A stretch of DNA of 64,000 bases from an uncultured bacterium (lineage in GTDB: Bacteria; Planctomycetota; UBA1135; GCA-002686595): NCBI GenBank assembly GCA_937910685.1, contig CALEMP010000202.1:1-64000 (forward strand), in the 5' to 3' direction. The notes under the pieces are model-generated. The model worked only from the letters and a program-made list of their open reading frames with translations. It made no database searches and had not been told where the DNA came from. The position numbers and the translations under genes are program-made. Positions 43,943 to 53,725 of the stretch are shown here, in pieces; within the stretch, counting starts at the first letter, position 1; every line of letters starts with the position of its first letter.

Positions 43943-44911
43943 ATGGATGCAATAACTCACGCGCTCGCCCGAGCCCCCAAGGCACGACTGCAAGCTTGCC
44001 TGCTGGCCTCGGGCCTGCTCGCGCTCCTGGGAGCCTGCGCCGGCCCCGGGTACACGACCCCCAGCCCACACCCCGGGGCCGGACATCCCCGCACCCAATC
44101 GCTGCCCCCCTGGATTGGGCTCACCGGTTGGAAACGGCTGGACCAGATCGAGGGCTGGCTCAATTCGAACGGCCCCGTGGAAAACCCTAAATGGATCAAC
44201 CCCGCGCGCTTAGCGCTAGCGGACGGATTCTTGAACATCGAGGATGCCAGCGGAGAGCAACTGCAAGCCAGGCGCCGGGAAAGGGCCAAGGGTCTTTACT
44301 CTACGGTGAGCACCGACTTGAAGGCTACCGATCAAGAAAAAGAACACGCCGCCCATGGCCTTCGCCGTGCGGACAGTAGCGGCATCCCGCGCAGTCAAGC
44401 CGCTGCCCAACTTACGGGCGTGCTCCCACGCTCCGCCTGGGGTGCGCGCCCCGCCCGGCCCAATGACATGACTCCGGCGAGCGGCCCCTGGAACTGGATC
44501 ACCGTACACCACAGCGCTCTCAGCGCAACCGATGGCACGGCCCGAAACCGGGCCGCCCACGATGTGCGCACGGTGCAGAACGGTCACATGGGAGCGAGCC
44601 GCGCCTACGGCGATGTGGGTTATCACTTTCTAATTGATGCGGGTGGGAGGGTCTGGCAAGGACGCGAGCTTCGCTGGCAAGGTGCCCATGCGGGCGGCTC
44701 GAACAACGAAGGCAACATCGGGATTTGCCTACTTGGAGACTTCGACAAGATCCGTCCTACCCGGGCGGCCTTGAGCAGCCTCGACCGACTCGTCAGTGAC
44801 TTGCACCGGGTGACTGGTGTGCCCTATGGTCGCGTCCGGGGGCACAAGCATTGGAAATCCACGAACTGTCCTGGCAAGCACCTCGAAGACCACGTGTCGC
44901 GCCTGCGCTAG
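43943..44911 (+). CDS. Peptidoglycan-recognition (PGRP/Amidase_2-type) lipoprotein amidase
   Basis: Predicted N-acetylmuramoyl-L-alanine amidase, 322 residues, which cuts the lactyl-peptide bond in peptidoglycan. The signal ends in lipobox LGAC (LLALLGACAGPG), placing it in an envelope membrane. After ~150 residues of linker/helices comes VLPRSAWGARPARP, then ITVHHSAL (first Zn His), DVGYHFLIDAGGRVWQGRE, AHAGGSNNEGNIGICLLGD, and VRGHKHWKSTNCPG with the second His and Cys. The set of ligands is complete. It is divergent from the TPR/gluzincin gene (125-nt gap) and convergent with gmd. Confidence 0.9.
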   Translation: MDAITHALARAPKARLQACLLASGLLALLGACAGPGYTTPSPHPGAGHPRTQSLPPWIGLTGWKRLDQIEGWLNSNGPVENPKWINPARLALADGFLNIEDASGEQLQARRRERAKGLYSTVSTDLKATDQEKEHAAHGLRRADSSGIPRSQAAAQLTGVLPRSAWGARPARPNDMTPASGPWNWITVHHSALSATDGTARNRAAHDVRTVQNGHMGASRAYGDVGYHFLIDAGGRVWQGRELRWQGAHAGGSNNEGNIGICLLGDFDKIRPTRAALSSLDRLVSDLHRVTGVPYGRVRGHKHWKSTNCPGKHLEDHVSRLR

Positions 44912-45010
44912 ATCGCTTTACCCTGAACGAACCGGGACGGGCCATAAGGACACCCGCAAACGCTTCGATACCCAAGGATAAACCTTGTCCGTTCGGCAAG
45001 ACAAAGACGT

Positions 45011-46066
45011 TCAGCGCCTGAGGGACGGCGACCCCAAGGGCATGGACGGAGAGCCGGCCGCCCCGGACTCCACTTCCAGATCCGCCGCAACCATTTCACG
45101 GATCAAGGAGTCGAAGTCGGTTCTCGGCTGCCAACCGAGGATTTCTCTTGCTTGGCCCGAATCCGCCACCAAATCGTGCACCTCAGCTGGGCGCAAAAAG
45201 GCTGGGTCCGTGCGTACATACTGTTCCCAATCCAAATCCAATACCGCAAACGCACGGGACACGAGGTCTCGCACGGAATGGGCTTGGCCGCTGCCGATCA
45301 CCAGATCCCGGGGCTCATCCATTTGCAGCATGGCCCACATGGCCCAGACATAATCCCGAGCGTGGCCCCAATCCCGACGAGCATCAAGATTACCAAGCAC
45401 CAACTCTTGGTCGAGCCCTAGGTGGATGCGCGCGACGGCCTGGGTCACCTTGCGGGTCACAAACTCGGGCCCCCTTCTTGGGGATTCGTGATTGAACAAA
45501 ATGCCCGAGACCGCCCAGGTGCCGTAGGCCTCGCGCGTGTTGATCGTGGACCAGTGGGCGTAGAGCTTGGCGACCCCGTAAGGGGACCGGGGGTGAAAGG
45601 GGGTGTTTTCGGACTGGGGGCCGGAAATCGCACCAAACATCTCGGACGTGGAGGCTTGGTAGTAGCGCGCATCGGGCGCTACTTGCCGCAGAGCCTCCAG
45701 CAAGCGAGCGGCACCGAGGCCGGTGACTTCGGCCGTGGCCACGGGCTCGGAAAAAGAAGTCTTAACGAAAGATTGGGCGGCCAGGTTGTAGACCTCAGTT
45801 GGCTTTGATTCCTGCAAAGCGCGGACCAAGGAGCTCTGGTCCAAGAGGTCACCCGTGATCAACTGCAACTGGGGCAAAATGGACGTAATGCGCTCGTAAC
45901 TCGGGCGCGAGGTACGCCTCACCAGCCCGAAGACTAGGTACCCCTTGCGGAGCAACAGCTCCGCCAAGTAACTGCCATCTTGCCCGGTGATGCCCGTGAT
46001 CAGGGCCCGGGGTTGGGTACCGCCCCGAGATTGGGGGGTTGGGGATTGGCTGACTGGGGTAGGCAT
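45011..46066 (-). CDS. gmd: GDP-mannose 4,6-dehydratase
   Basis: Converts GDP-mannose to GDP-4-keto-6-deoxymannose, precursor of GDP-fucose or GDP-rhamnose. The 351-residue SDR starts [19 protein letters not shown], the Gmd fingerprint, with [62 protein letters not shown] and [15 protein letters not shown]. No reductase or epimerase partner is adjacent, so the final sugar is unknown. It is separate from the rfb group, with uppP 100 nt upstream on the same strand. The Ser/Gly/Pro-rich tail is not conserved. Confidence 0.93.
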   Translation of the reverse strand: MPTPVSQSPTPQSRGGTQPRALITGITGQDGSYLAELLLRKGYLVFGLVRRTSRPSYERITSILPQLQLITGDLLDQSSLVRALQESKPTEVYNLAAQSFVKTSFSEPVATAEVTGLGAARLLEALRQVAPDARYYQASTSEMFGAISGPQSENTPFHPRSPYGVAKLYAHWSTINTREAYGTWAVSGILFNHESPRRGPEFVTRKVTQAVARIHLGLDQELVLGNLDARRDWGHARDYVWAMWAMLQMDEPRDLVIGSGQAHSVRDLVSRAFAVLDLDWEQYVRTDPAFLRPAEVHDLVADSGQAREILGWQPRTDFDSLIREMVAADLEVESGAAGSPSMPLGSPSLRR

Positions 46067-46166
46067 GCTCTCAAGGACGCCTCAAGGCGCCAAATCTTTC
46101 AACCAAGACTCTAACCGGGGAAGGCTTGGGCCGCCGGAGAAGCCTCAGCTTCCGACCAAAGAACCA

Positions 46167-46988
46167 TCATTCCCCAAGCAGCAGGGTCAAAAGCCCCAGT
46201 ATGGCGGTGTAGATCACAAAGGGCATCAAACTTCGACGGCGGAGGAACATCAGGAGCAAGCGCAGTGAGGCCAACCCAGTCAGGGCAGCCACCAGGACTC
46301 CGGCCCCCATCAGCGGCACCGAGACTGAACCGAAGCCCACCTCCATTGCATCAGGCAACTTCAACACTGCCGCGCCCCCCACGGCGATCAAGCTCATCAA
46401 GAACGACAAGCGCGCCGCCCGGGTTCCGGCCAAGCCAAGCATCAAGCCAGCCGCGATCGTACTGCCGGAGCGGGAAACTCCGGGCACAAGCGCAGCAGCT
46501 TGGGCCACACCGATGACCAAGGCCATCCAAAGGGGCGGAACCTCCTGGGAGTCTTCATCCGAGGAATTCTTGTGCTTGCGACAGCCCCGTTCCCCAAGGG
46601 CTAAGAGACAAGAGGTGACGAGCAACCCAATACCCACCACGCGCGTATTGTTGCTCGCCTGTTCAAAAAAGTCATCCGCCCCAATACCTAAAATGGCCGC
46701 GGGCACCGAAGCAACCACCAGCCAAATGGGCAAGCGCCACTCCCCACGCAAGAGCCCTCGCAAAAGACTCCACACGTCCGCGCGATAAGCCACGAGCACC
46801 GCAACGAGGGTGCCCACGTGCAGGGCCACATCAAAGGTCAAACCCACATCCTTCATCCCCAAAAGACTGCGCCCGAGCACCAAGTGCCCGGATGAACTGA
46901 TGGGCAAGAACTCCGCCACGCCCTGCAGCACTGCCAGCAGTAACACCGCCACGAGGCTGGAGGATTCTGGATCGAACACTGGGTCCAT
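46167..46988 (-). CDS. uppP: Undecaprenyl-diphosphate phosphatase
   Basis: Integral membrane enzyme (BacA type, 273 residues) that recycles undecaprenyl diphosphate, the lipid carrier for peptidoglycan and polysaccharide repeat units. It has QGVAEFLPISSSGHLVLGR and LVPGVSRSGSTIAAGLMLGL, the two conserved phosphatase regions, and about seven transmembrane segments. It starts 4 nt after the stop of ald on the same strand, so the two may be co-transcribed. Bacitracin resistance is a known side effect of the family. Confidence 0.94.
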   Translation of the reverse strand: MDPVFDPESSSLVAVLLLAVLQGVAEFLPISSSGHLVLGRSLLGMKDVGLTFDVALHVGTLVAVLVAYRADVWSLLRGLLRGEWRLPIWLVVASVPAAILGIGADDFFEQASNNTRVVGIGLLVTSCLLALGERGCRKHKNSSDEDSQEVPPLWMALVIGVAQAAALVPGVSRSGSTIAAGLMLGLAGTRAARLSFLMSLIAVGGAAVLKLPDAMEVGFGSVSVPLMGAGVLVAALTGLASLRLLLMFLRRRSLMPFVIYTAILGLLTLLLGE

Positions 46989-46992
46989 GAGC

Positions 46993-48114
46993 CTAGGCCA
47001 ATTGCCCAGCGGCCTCTTCCACCGGGGTCCAATCGATCCCCAAGTCCCGGCCCACGGGCTCGCAGGTCAAGGTTCCTCCCAGGGCATTTGCTGCATGGGC
47101 CAGGGCGGGACTGCCTTGGATTGCTGCTTTTGTGCCCTCAGAGGCGAGCTTACGCACCCAGGGCAAGGTTGCGCTGGTCAGTGCTAAGGTCGAAGTCCGG
47201 GGCACGGCTCCCGGCATATTCGCTACGCAATAGTGAACCACGCCATCCACCACATAAGTGGGATCATCGTGGGTTGTGGGCTTTGCCGTTTCAAAACAAC
47301 CACCCTGGTCAATGGCCACGTCGACGATCACGCTGCCGGGCTTCATGACCTTGAGATCCTCAGCTCTGACCAGCTTGGGGGCCGCGGCTCCAGGGATCAG
47401 CACTGCCCCAACCACCAGATCGGCGCCGACCAACTCCTCGCGGATTGCGCGACGGCTGGACCACAGGGTGGTGCAGTTGGCCGGCAAAATCTCGTCCAGA
47501 TAAGCCATGCGTGCATGGTTCACATCGGCGATAACCACATCAGCCCCAAGACCCGCCGCCATGCGAGCAGAGTTTGTGCCCACCGTGCCGCCGCCCAGGA
47601 TCAAAACCTTGGCCGGTCGTACGCCCGGCACGCCACCGAGCAGGGTGCCCAGTCCGCCCACGGGTTTCTCTAGGCAACGGGCGCCCGCCTGAATCGCCAA
47701 GCGGCCGGCCACTTCGCTCATGGGTTCGAGCAAGGGCAAACGACCGTTGACCACGAGGGTCTCGTAGGCGATGCAGTGAGAGCCGGTGGCCAGCACGCCA
47801 CGGGTCAAAGCCTCGTCGGCTGCCAGGTGGAAGTAGGTGAAAAGAGTCTGGCCCGGACGCATCCGCTGCCATTCGACGCTTTGCGGTTCCTTGACCTTGA
47901 GCATCAAATCCGCCTCGCCCCAAACACCGTCGGGACCCGAGATCAATTGGGCTCCCGCATCGGAATAGAGCTCATCCCCAAGGCCCGAGCCCTCCCCAGC
48001 ACCGCTCTCGATGAACACCTGATGCCCATCGGCCACCAGTTCCTCAACCCCGGCGGGGGTCAGACCAACCCGATACTCATGGGTTTTGATTTCACGAACG
48101 CAGCCAATTTTCAC
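46993..48114 (-). CDS. ald: Alanine dehydrogenase
   Basis: NAD-dependent reversible deamination of L-alanine to pyruvate, 373 residues. [20 protein letters not shown] opens the Ald/PNT N-terminal domain; [49 protein letters not shown] and the Rossmann loop [20 protein letters not shown] follow. The start is GTG at 48114, preceded by GGAG at 8 nt; upstream codons to 48216 are unlikely. uppP follows 4 nt later. A 260-nt gap separates it from tRNA-Val. Confidence 0.95.
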   Translation of the reverse strand: MKIGCVREIKTHEYRVGLTPAGVEELVADGHQVFIESGAGEGSGLGDELYSDAGAQLISGPDGVWGEADLMLKVKEPQSVEWQRMRPGQTLFTYFHLAADEALTRGVLATGSHCIAYETLVVNGRLPLLEPMSEVAGRLAIQAGARCLEKPVGGLGTLLGGVPGVRPAKVLILGGGTVGTNSARMAAGLGADVVIADVNHARMAYLDEILPANCTTLWSSRRAIREELVGADLVVGAVLIPGAAAPKLVRAEDLKVMKPGSVIVDVAIDQGGCFETAKPTTHDDPTYVVDGVVHYCVANMPGAVPRTSTLALTSATLPWVRKLASEGTKAAIQGSPALAHAANALGGTLTCEPVGRDLGIDWTPVEEAAGQLA

Positions 48115-48327
48115 TTCGGGATTCTCCAATAACGGGGACAGGGGATGATTCAGCGAGAGGAGTCTAGCGGGGAGGGCCCTTAAGGGGGCACAAAGATCGG
48201 GCCCTGGGCGCAGCACTCGGACAGCCTGAGCCGGGATTTCCTCTGCCCAAGGGCCTCCGCATATTGGCTCCTGGCCACCGCTCTGGTCTCAATTCCCCCC
48301 ACCCGGGCCCCAAACCTGCGAAAACAG

Positions 48328-48356
48328 TTGGCAGGGGCGCTCCCCCGCGCTAACCT
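48328..48356 (+). promoter_or_regulatory. Candidate sigma-70-type promoter for tRNA-Val
   Basis: TTGGCA (48328-48333), a 17-nt spacer and TAACCT (48351-48356). The -35 matches 5 of 6 consensus bases and the -10 only 3 of 6. The expected start, about 48363, lies a dozen bases before the mature tRNA 5' end. Confidence 0.45.
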
Positions 48357-48374
48357 CCCCCTCGCTGAAAGCAA

Positions 48375-48444
<70 letters not shown>

Positions 48445-48451
<7 letters not shown>

Positions 48452-48466
48452 GCATCTGCTGGTGGA
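48445..48466. terminator. Perfect stem-loop overlapping the tRNA 3' end
   Basis: TCCACCAGC (48445-48453) and GCTGGTGGA (48458-48466) form a 9-bp stem around ATCT. The left arm is the tRNA's own 3' end with CCA. It could terminate transcription or compete with the acceptor stem during processing. No T-run follows. Confidence 0.4.
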
Positions 48467-48555
48467 TGAAGGTCTTGGCTCCTCGCTGGCGCCCCAAGGG
48501 GCGACTCTGCCGGATTTACCCTCCAACTTCCGGCTCCAAGGCCGTACAAGAGGTC

Positions 48556-49983
48556 ATGCACAGTGCCCTTTTTCTGTTCGCCCTAGCGCTGCCCCAGGCC
48601 GCCCCCCATCCCGACGAGGTCCGAGCTGCCCAACAGGCAGCTTACGACGCCCTAGCAAGCGTGCCCCGCGAGACCCCCACGACCCGAGTGGCACGAGCGG
48701 TGGGCCCTAGCGTGGTCTTCATCGAAACCGAAGGTACACGCCGGGTTCGGCAAGGTCCAGTTGGCATCGCCAACGTGCCGGTTCAAGGAGCAGGTACCGG
48801 CGTGGTGGTCCATGAAGACGGCTATGTAATCACCAACTATCATGTAGTGCGCGGCGCCCAGCGCATTCAAGTTTCGTTCGCGGGAGAACCCGTGCGACAT
48901 CTGGCTGAATTACTTTCCTATCGAGAGGCCGAAGACTTGGCCCTCCTGCGCATCACCAATAAGGGCACCATGGACCCGCAGCTCGCGTCTGCCGTCGCGG
49001 GTGAACACCCACTCGGATTGGCCGTAGCCCCCATGGCGCAGCGCGTCCCCCGGGTAATCGACATTCCAGCCCGACCCTATCCAGCGGTGCGCATGGGCAC
49101 CAGCTCCGATCTGATGGTGGGCGAAGTCGTCGTAGCCGTAGGCAACCCCCATGGACAGCGACACGCGGTCTCCAACGGCATCGTCTCCGGGCTGCATCGG
49201 GACGTTCAAGCCCAAGACCTACTGTTCCGTGACCTCATTCAAACCGATGCCTCTATCAATCTGGGTAACAGCGGCGGCCCCCTGCTCAATATTCGCGGTG
49301 AGCTGATCGGCATCAACACGGTGATGAATGTTTCGGCCGAGAACATCGGCTTTGCAATCCCTGTGGACCGGGTGCGCGAAGTACTCGAAGACGAGCTCTT
49401 CCCCAGTGCCCACCGGGCCTGGATCGGAATTGACCTAGACGACGACCAGGAGGTAACCGGGGTCGTCCCCGGCAGCCCCGCCGCCCAGGCAGGCCTTTGC
49501 TGTGGAGACAGGATCCTGTCCATTGCCGGGCGCGCGGCTGCCACACCGGCGGATTGGACCCATGCATCCCTGCAACTAACCCCAGGTGCAGGATCCAAAC
49601 TCGTGGTCCAGCGAGAAACAGGCCAGGTCAACATGACCCTGATCCCCTGGAGCAAAGCCAGCGGGATCCTCTGGAAGCACCTAGGCCTGCGGGTGCGCAA
49701 CGTAGCCTCGGGGCCCACCCCTTTCATCGTAGTGACGGACATTCGCGAGGGCGGGCCGGCCCACGACATCGGCGCCCAAGTGGGCGACCTCATTCCAGCA
49801 GTGCGCCCGGTGGAATCGGGCGAGCGCCCCGCATCCCTGGTGCGCAATCGCCGGGATCTCGCGGCCATCGTCGAGGCCATGACCGCCGGGACCATGCTCG
49901 AACTGGACATTTATCGGGACGACGACGGGAACCAAGAATATGGGTACGAGGAGCTCTACAAGGGGGCTCTCTTGAGGCTCTGA
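48556..49983 (+). CDS. HtrA/DegP-like trypsin-type protease with PDZ domains
   Basis: Predicted periplasmic serine protease, 475 residues. The start at 48556 (after AGAGG) gives a signal peptide MHSALFLFALALPQAAPHP; the ORF reads upstream into the tRNA and is not used there. The S1 triad is visible: His in VITNYHVVRG, Asp in EAEDLALLRI, Ser in GNSGGPLLN. One PDZ follows (VTGVVPGSPAAQAGLCCGD) and a second, more divergent one (VVTDIREGGPAHDIGAQVGD) ends with an acidic tail. The pair Cys-Cys in the first PDZ is unusual. It likely degrades or refolds damaged envelope proteins. Downstream is the carbamoyltransferase island. Confidence 0.9.
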   Translation: MHSALFLFALALPQAAPHPDEVRAAQQAAYDALASVPRETPTTRVARAVGPSVVFIETEGTRRVRQGPVGIANVPVQGAGTGVVVHEDGYVITNYHVVRGAQRIQVSFAGEPVRHLAELLSYREAEDLALLRITNKGTMDPQLASAVAGEHPLGLAVAPMAQRVPRVIDIPARPYPAVRMGTSSDLMVGEVVVAVGNPHGQRHAVSNGIVSGLHRDVQAQDLLFRDLIQTDASINLGNSGGPLLNIRGELIGINTVMNVSAENIGFAIPVDRVREVLEDELFPSAHRAWIGIDLDDDQEVTGVVPGSPAAQAGLCCGDRILSIAGRAAATPADWTHASLQLTPGAGSKLVVQRETGQVNMTLIPWSKASGILWKHLGLRVRNVASGPTPFIVVTDIREGGPAHDIGAQVGDLIPAVRPVESGERPASLVRNRRDLAAIVEAMTAGTMLELDIYRDDDGNQEYGYEELYKGALLRL

Positions 49984-50081
49984 GGGCCCCCAGAGCTTAG
50001 AGCCTCCCCAAACCCCGCTCCAGAGTCCATTCCGTGCAGGTTGCCCCCCTATTGTGGTCCGCAATCGCGCATGATTAGCCG

Positions 50082-50357
50082 ATGGATGGCCTGACTCCCC
50101 CTTGCCCCTCCCCACCCCCTATCCCCGTGGATTCCACCTCTAGCCTGCTCCAGACCCTGCTGACTTTCAGCGAACGCTTCGGGCAGTTGCTCTCGCGCAT
50201 CCTGCTCACGGTGCTCTACTACGTCCTTCTGGGCCCCGTGGCCCTGATCTACCAACGTTGCGCAGACCCCCTGCACCTCCGCAGGCGTCCCACGGGCAAT
50301 TGGACCGCTTGGGAAGACCACGGCACTGGCCTTAAGTCCGCTCGCCGCCAAGACTGA
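50082..50357 (+). CDS. SxtJ-like small membrane protein (carbamoyltransferase-associated)
   Basis: A 91-residue protein with one hydrophobic hairpin-like segment (LLSRILLTVLYYVLLGPVAL) followed by IYQRCADPLHLRRRP and NWTAWEDHG. The pattern hydrophobic segment, GPxALxxR, DPLxLRR, then W is the C-terminal signature I recall from SxtJ-family membrane proteins, which neighbour NodU/SxtI-type carbamoyltransferases. It starts 24 nt ahead of the carbamoyltransferase gene and is surely co-transcribed. The N-terminal 25 residues are Pro-rich. Function is unknown; anchoring the cytoplasmic enzyme to the membrane is my inference. Confidence 0.65.
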   Translation: MDGLTPPCPSPPPIPVDSTSSLLQTLLTFSERFGQLLSRILLTVLYYVLLGPVALIYQRCADPLHLRRRPTGNWTAWEDHGTGLKSARRQD

Positions 50358-50380
50358 GACTCACTCGCACCCCCGTACCC

Positions 50381-52174
50381 ATGAACGTCCTCGGTCTCTC
50401 ATTCGATTACCACGATTCTTCCGCCGCCCTCGTCAAGGAAGGCGTGCTAGTAGCAGCCGCTTCCGAAGAACGCTTCAGCCGCATTAAGCATGACTCGGGT
50501 TTACCCAAGCTCGCGGTGGAGTTCGCCCTCAACAAAGGCGGCATCACCATGGACGAAGTGGACTGGGTCGTGTTCTACGAAAAGCCCTTCGTCAAGTTCG
50601 AACGCTTGTTGCTCACAGGGCTTGCAACCTTCCCCCGTTCCGCAGGAGTGTTCCGGGAGTCCATGCAGCGATGGATTAGCGACAAGCTGTGGGTGAAGTC
50701 CCACATGGCACGCAAGCTGGGAGTGCCCAAGAAAAAGTTGCTGTTTGCGGACCACCACATGTCCCACGCAGCTGCAGGCTTTTTCACCTCGCCTTATAAG
50801 GAGTCAGCCATCCTCACTGTGGACGGCGCTGGGGAATGGACCACCGCCACCATGGGCATCGGTCGCGGCAACAAGATCGAGCTGCTGAAAGAAATGCGCT
50901 TCCCCCATTCCCTGGGGTTGCTCTATTCCGCATTCACCGCCTACTGCGGTTTTGAAATCAACGAAGGCGAGTACAAGCTGATGGGCATGCACCCCTACGG
51001 CACGCCGCGCTACACCGACAAGATCAAGGAACTGATCTGTGTGGGCGAAGATGGCAGCCTGTGGCATGACATGCGCTACTTCAGCTACCACTTCTCGCGC
51101 AATGACACCCTCTCTAGTGCATTCGAGGAGCACTTTGGGCGCCCTCGACGGGACCCAAAGGACAGCGACAAGAGTCTCGATCCCTACTACTGCGACATGG
51201 CCGCATCGATCCAGGCGGTGACAGAAGAGATATTGCTCAAGATGCTGCACCATCTCCACGAGGTTTCCGGCGGTATGAAATCCGTTTGCCTTTCCGGCGG
51301 CGTTGCACTCAATTCCGTTGCGAACTACAAGCTGATGCGCGATGGGCCCTTCGAAGAGGTCTACATCCACCCCGCCCCAGGAGACGACGGGGGTGCGGCG
51401 GGAGCGGCCTATTGGGCCTACAACCATGTCTTTGACCAGCCCCGGGGCCCGGCCCTCGACCATGCGTTCCTCGGCAGTGAGTACAGCAGCGAACAGATCG
51501 AGAAGTTCTTGCGGGAAAACGACATCCCCTACGAGCACATCGCCGACGATGGCGAGTTCTACCAATTCGTTGCCAAATCCCTCGAGGAGGGCCAGGTTTG
51601 TGGCTGGTTCCGAGGTCGCTTCGAATGGGGCCCGCGAGCCCTCGGTGCCCGCTCGATCATCGCCGACCCCCGCCGGGCGGAGATGAAGGAAAAGCTCAAC
51701 GAGACGATCAAGTTCCGCGAGTCATTTAGACCCTTTGCCCCCAGCGTTCTCGAAGAACGGGCAAATGAGTTCTTTGAGATCCCCGATGCCGAAAAACACT
51801 TCCCCGCGCGGTTCATGCTCTACGTGGCTCCCGTGCGCGAAGAGAAACGCGATGTCCTGCCTGCCATCACCCACGAGGATGGTTCCGGACGATTGCAAAC
51901 GGTCTTCAAGGACACCAATCCGGCCTATCACCAGATGATTGAGGCCTTTGGCAACCTGACCGGCGTGCCGGTGGTGATGAACACCTCCTTCAACCTGAAA
52001 GGGGAACCGATAGTCGAATCCCCCGCCCACGCTTTTAACACCTTCAGCCTCAGCGGCATGGATTTACTCCTGTTGCATAACTTCATCATCCGTGCGGATG
52101 CCAAGAAGAAGATCGCCGAAACTAAGTTTCACCTGCGACACGAAGGGGACTCGGTCCTGCAAATGATCAGCTAA
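50381..52174 (+). CDS. NodU/CmcH/SxtI-type carbamoyltransferase
   Basis: ATP- and carbamoyl-phosphate-dependent O-carbamoyltransferase, 597 residues. The N-terminal Kae1-like domain shows MNVLGLSFDYHDSSAALV, EERFSRIKHDSG, the metal site HHMSHAAAGFF near residue 125, TVDGAGEWTT and CLSGGVALNSVAN (~305); the C-terminal YrdC-like domain has WFRGRFEWGPRALGARS (~410), GVPVVMNTSFNLKGEPIVE. All catalytic features seem present. Family members carbamoylate Nod factors, antibiotics, saxitoxin and surface glycans; in this context a polysaccharide hydroxyl is the likely acceptor. It is preceded by the SxtJ-like gene and followed 4 nt later by the SGNH fusion gene. Confidence 0.92.
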   Translation: MNVLGLSFDYHDSSAALVKEGVLVAAASEERFSRIKHDSGLPKLAVEFALNKGGITMDEVDWVVFYEKPFVKFERLLLTGLATFPRSAGVFRESMQRWISDKLWVKSHMARKLGVPKKKLLFADHHMSHAAAGFFTSPYKESAILTVDGAGEWTTATMGIGRGNKIELLKEMRFPHSLGLLYSAFTAYCGFEINEGEYKLMGMHPYGTPRYTDKIKELICVGEDGSLWHDMRYFSYHFSRNDTLSSAFEEHFGRPRRDPKDSDKSLDPYYCDMAASIQAVTEEILLKMLHHLHEVSGGMKSVCLSGGVALNSVANYKLMRDGPFEEVYIHPAPGDDGGAAGAAYWAYNHVFDQPRGPALDHAFLGSEYSSEQIEKFLRENDIPYEHIADDGEFYQFVAKSLEEGQVCGWFRGRFEWGPRALGARSIIADPRRAEMKEKLNETIKFRESFRPFAPSVLEERANEFFEIPDAEKHFPARFMLYVAPVREEKRDVLPAITHEDGSGRLQTVFKDTNPAYHQMIEAFGNLTGVPVVMNTSFNLKGEPIVESPAHAFNTFSLSGMDLLLLHNFIIRADAKKKIAETKFHLRHEGDSVLQMIS

Positions 52175-52178
52175 GCCC

Positions 52179-53720
52179 ATGCGCCTTTTTAATTCAATTC
52201 TCGCGGCCCTCGTAGCCATCCTGCTATTCGGCGGAGCCATGGAAGGCGGTCTTCGCCTGATAGGCTTTGGCCCACCCACAACCCTCAACCGGTTCGATGC
52301 GGTCACTGGCTGGAGCAAAACTCCAGGGCTCGAGGTACAGCGATCCGGCAAGGAATACGAGGTGGATTTCGCCTTCAACTCGGTGGGCCTACGGGATGAT
52401 GAAGGAGTCTTGCCCGACAGTAAGAAATCAGACCAAAAAAGGATTCTGGTTCTGGGGGACTCATTTGTTTTGGGCTTCTCGGTCCAACGCCAGGACCTCT
52501 TTGTGGACCTTTTGGATGGGCGCTGGGGCTCACAAGCGGAAACAGTCAACGTGGGCACTGAAGGCTGGTCTACGGACCAGGCCGTTGCCTGGCTGGAAGA
52601 TCAGGGGAACGATTGGCAGCCCGACGTCGTTCTGCTGATGCCCTATGAGAACGACCTCTACTGGAACACCCGTCAACAATACATGCGCCACCCCAAGCCT
52701 CGCTATTCCGAGGCCGGCGAGCGCGGTTCACAGGGCCTGACCGATCCTGGCCCGGCACCACTCCGAGATCGCAGTGCCCTCGCGCGCCTGTTCCTATCCA
52801 AGACCGGTTCCCTGCCGCGCATCGAAAGCAATGGCCACCGCCTTCTGGCGGAGCATGGGGTCCTGCTTGAGAATGGCGGCCCCGATGGGGACGCGATTCG
52901 CCGCCACACAAGCGGCTGCTTCAAGGCCCTGGCACGCTGGTCCCAAGAAAACGGAACCCCTGTACTCATTTGCCCCATCCCCGCCCACTCGGCCGTAGAT
53001 GAAGCCTACGCGCAAGATGTATTCGGACCCCTAGTTCTCGGCGGCCTGGGCCGCAGCGCGTGGGACGCGAACCGACCGGTGGACCTCTTCTTGGAACTGG
53101 CCGCGGCCGAAGGCTTGGCCACGCTGGATGCACGCCCCGCTCTCAGCGCAAGTCTTGAGAAGGGCGAGCAGCCCTACTTCTCCATCGACTGGCACCTGAA
53201 CCCAACGGGCAACCGGGTGCTGGCAGACGTGCTGCACGACGAACTGGCGCGATTGGCCTGGGTTCCCCCTGGGACAGACACCACCCCAGCAATTGGGTCA
53301 ACGAGCCCCTCCTCCCCCTTCACCAAACCCGCCCTTCTGTACGCCTTACTCGTGGCACTGCTCGGCACCCTCTTCGCCCGCCAATACCCGGACGAAAAAC
53401 CTGCCCGCGCTTACATCATGGTGGCTGGTCTCCTGGGCCTCGTCTTTGGCTTGGTCTTGGGATCCGGAGCACTCCTGGCCGTCGTCCCCCAGGACCTGCG
53501 TCCTGTGCTTTCAACCCTTGTGGTTCTCATCCTGTTTGGATTCATCGCCTACAAGCTCGGGGATCGCCTGACGATCATCGCTGGCCTCATGGCAGCCTTC
53601 ATCCGCCGAGGCCATTGGTACCTGATGCCCCTCTTGGTGGTACTGCTCACGGTGGGCTCCCTCTTGGTTGTGGCCGCATCCTCCCCGCTGGTGGCGCCCT
53701 TCATCTACACTTTGTTTTGA
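52179..53720 (+). CDS. SGNH hydrolase fused to membrane region with DUF5989-like C-terminus
   Basis: A 513-residue fusion. An N-terminal membrane segment (ILAALVAILLFGGAMEGGLR) anchors a periplasmic SGNH domain with GDSF (93-96) holding the Ser nucleophile, the Asn block PYENDLYW, and DWHLNPTGNR (~337) with the Asp/His pair. From about 384 come transmembrane segments (ALLYALLVALLGTLFA, IMVAGLLGLVFGLVLGSGAL, LVVLILFGFIAYKLG), which may correspond to the SxtJ core. The last ~45 residues (RRGHWYLMPLLVVLL...SPLVAPFIYTLF) match the DUF5989/SxtK-like small membrane proteins that normally stand alone beside carbamoyltransferases. It may add, move or remove acyl groups on the same glycan. Fusion call rests on remembered family endings. 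Confidence 0.8.
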   Translation: MRLFNSILAALVAILLFGGAMEGGLRLIGFGPPTTLNRFDAVTGWSKTPGLEVQRSGKEYEVDFAFNSVGLRDDEGVLPDSKKSDQKRILVLGDSFVLGFSVQRQDLFVDLLDGRWGSQAETVNVGTEGWSTDQAVAWLEDQGNDWQPDVVLLMPYENDLYWNTRQQYMRHPKPRYSEAGERGSQGLTDPGPAPLRDRSALARLFLSKTGSLPRIESNGHRLLAEHGVLLENGGPDGDAIRRHTSGCFKALARWSQENGTPVLICPIPAHSAVDEAYAQDVFGPLVLGGLGRSAWDANRPVDLFLELAAAEGLATLDARPALSASLEKGEQPYFSIDWHLNPTGNRVLADVLHDELARLAWVPPGTDTTPAIGSTSPSSPFTKPALLYALLVALLGTLFARQYPDEKPARAYIMVAGLLGLVFGLVLGSGALLAVVPQDLRPVLSTLVVLILFGFIAYKLGDRLTIIAGLMAAFIRRGHWYLMPLLVVLLTVGSLLVVAASSPLVAPFIYTLF

Positions 53721-53725
53721 TTCCC

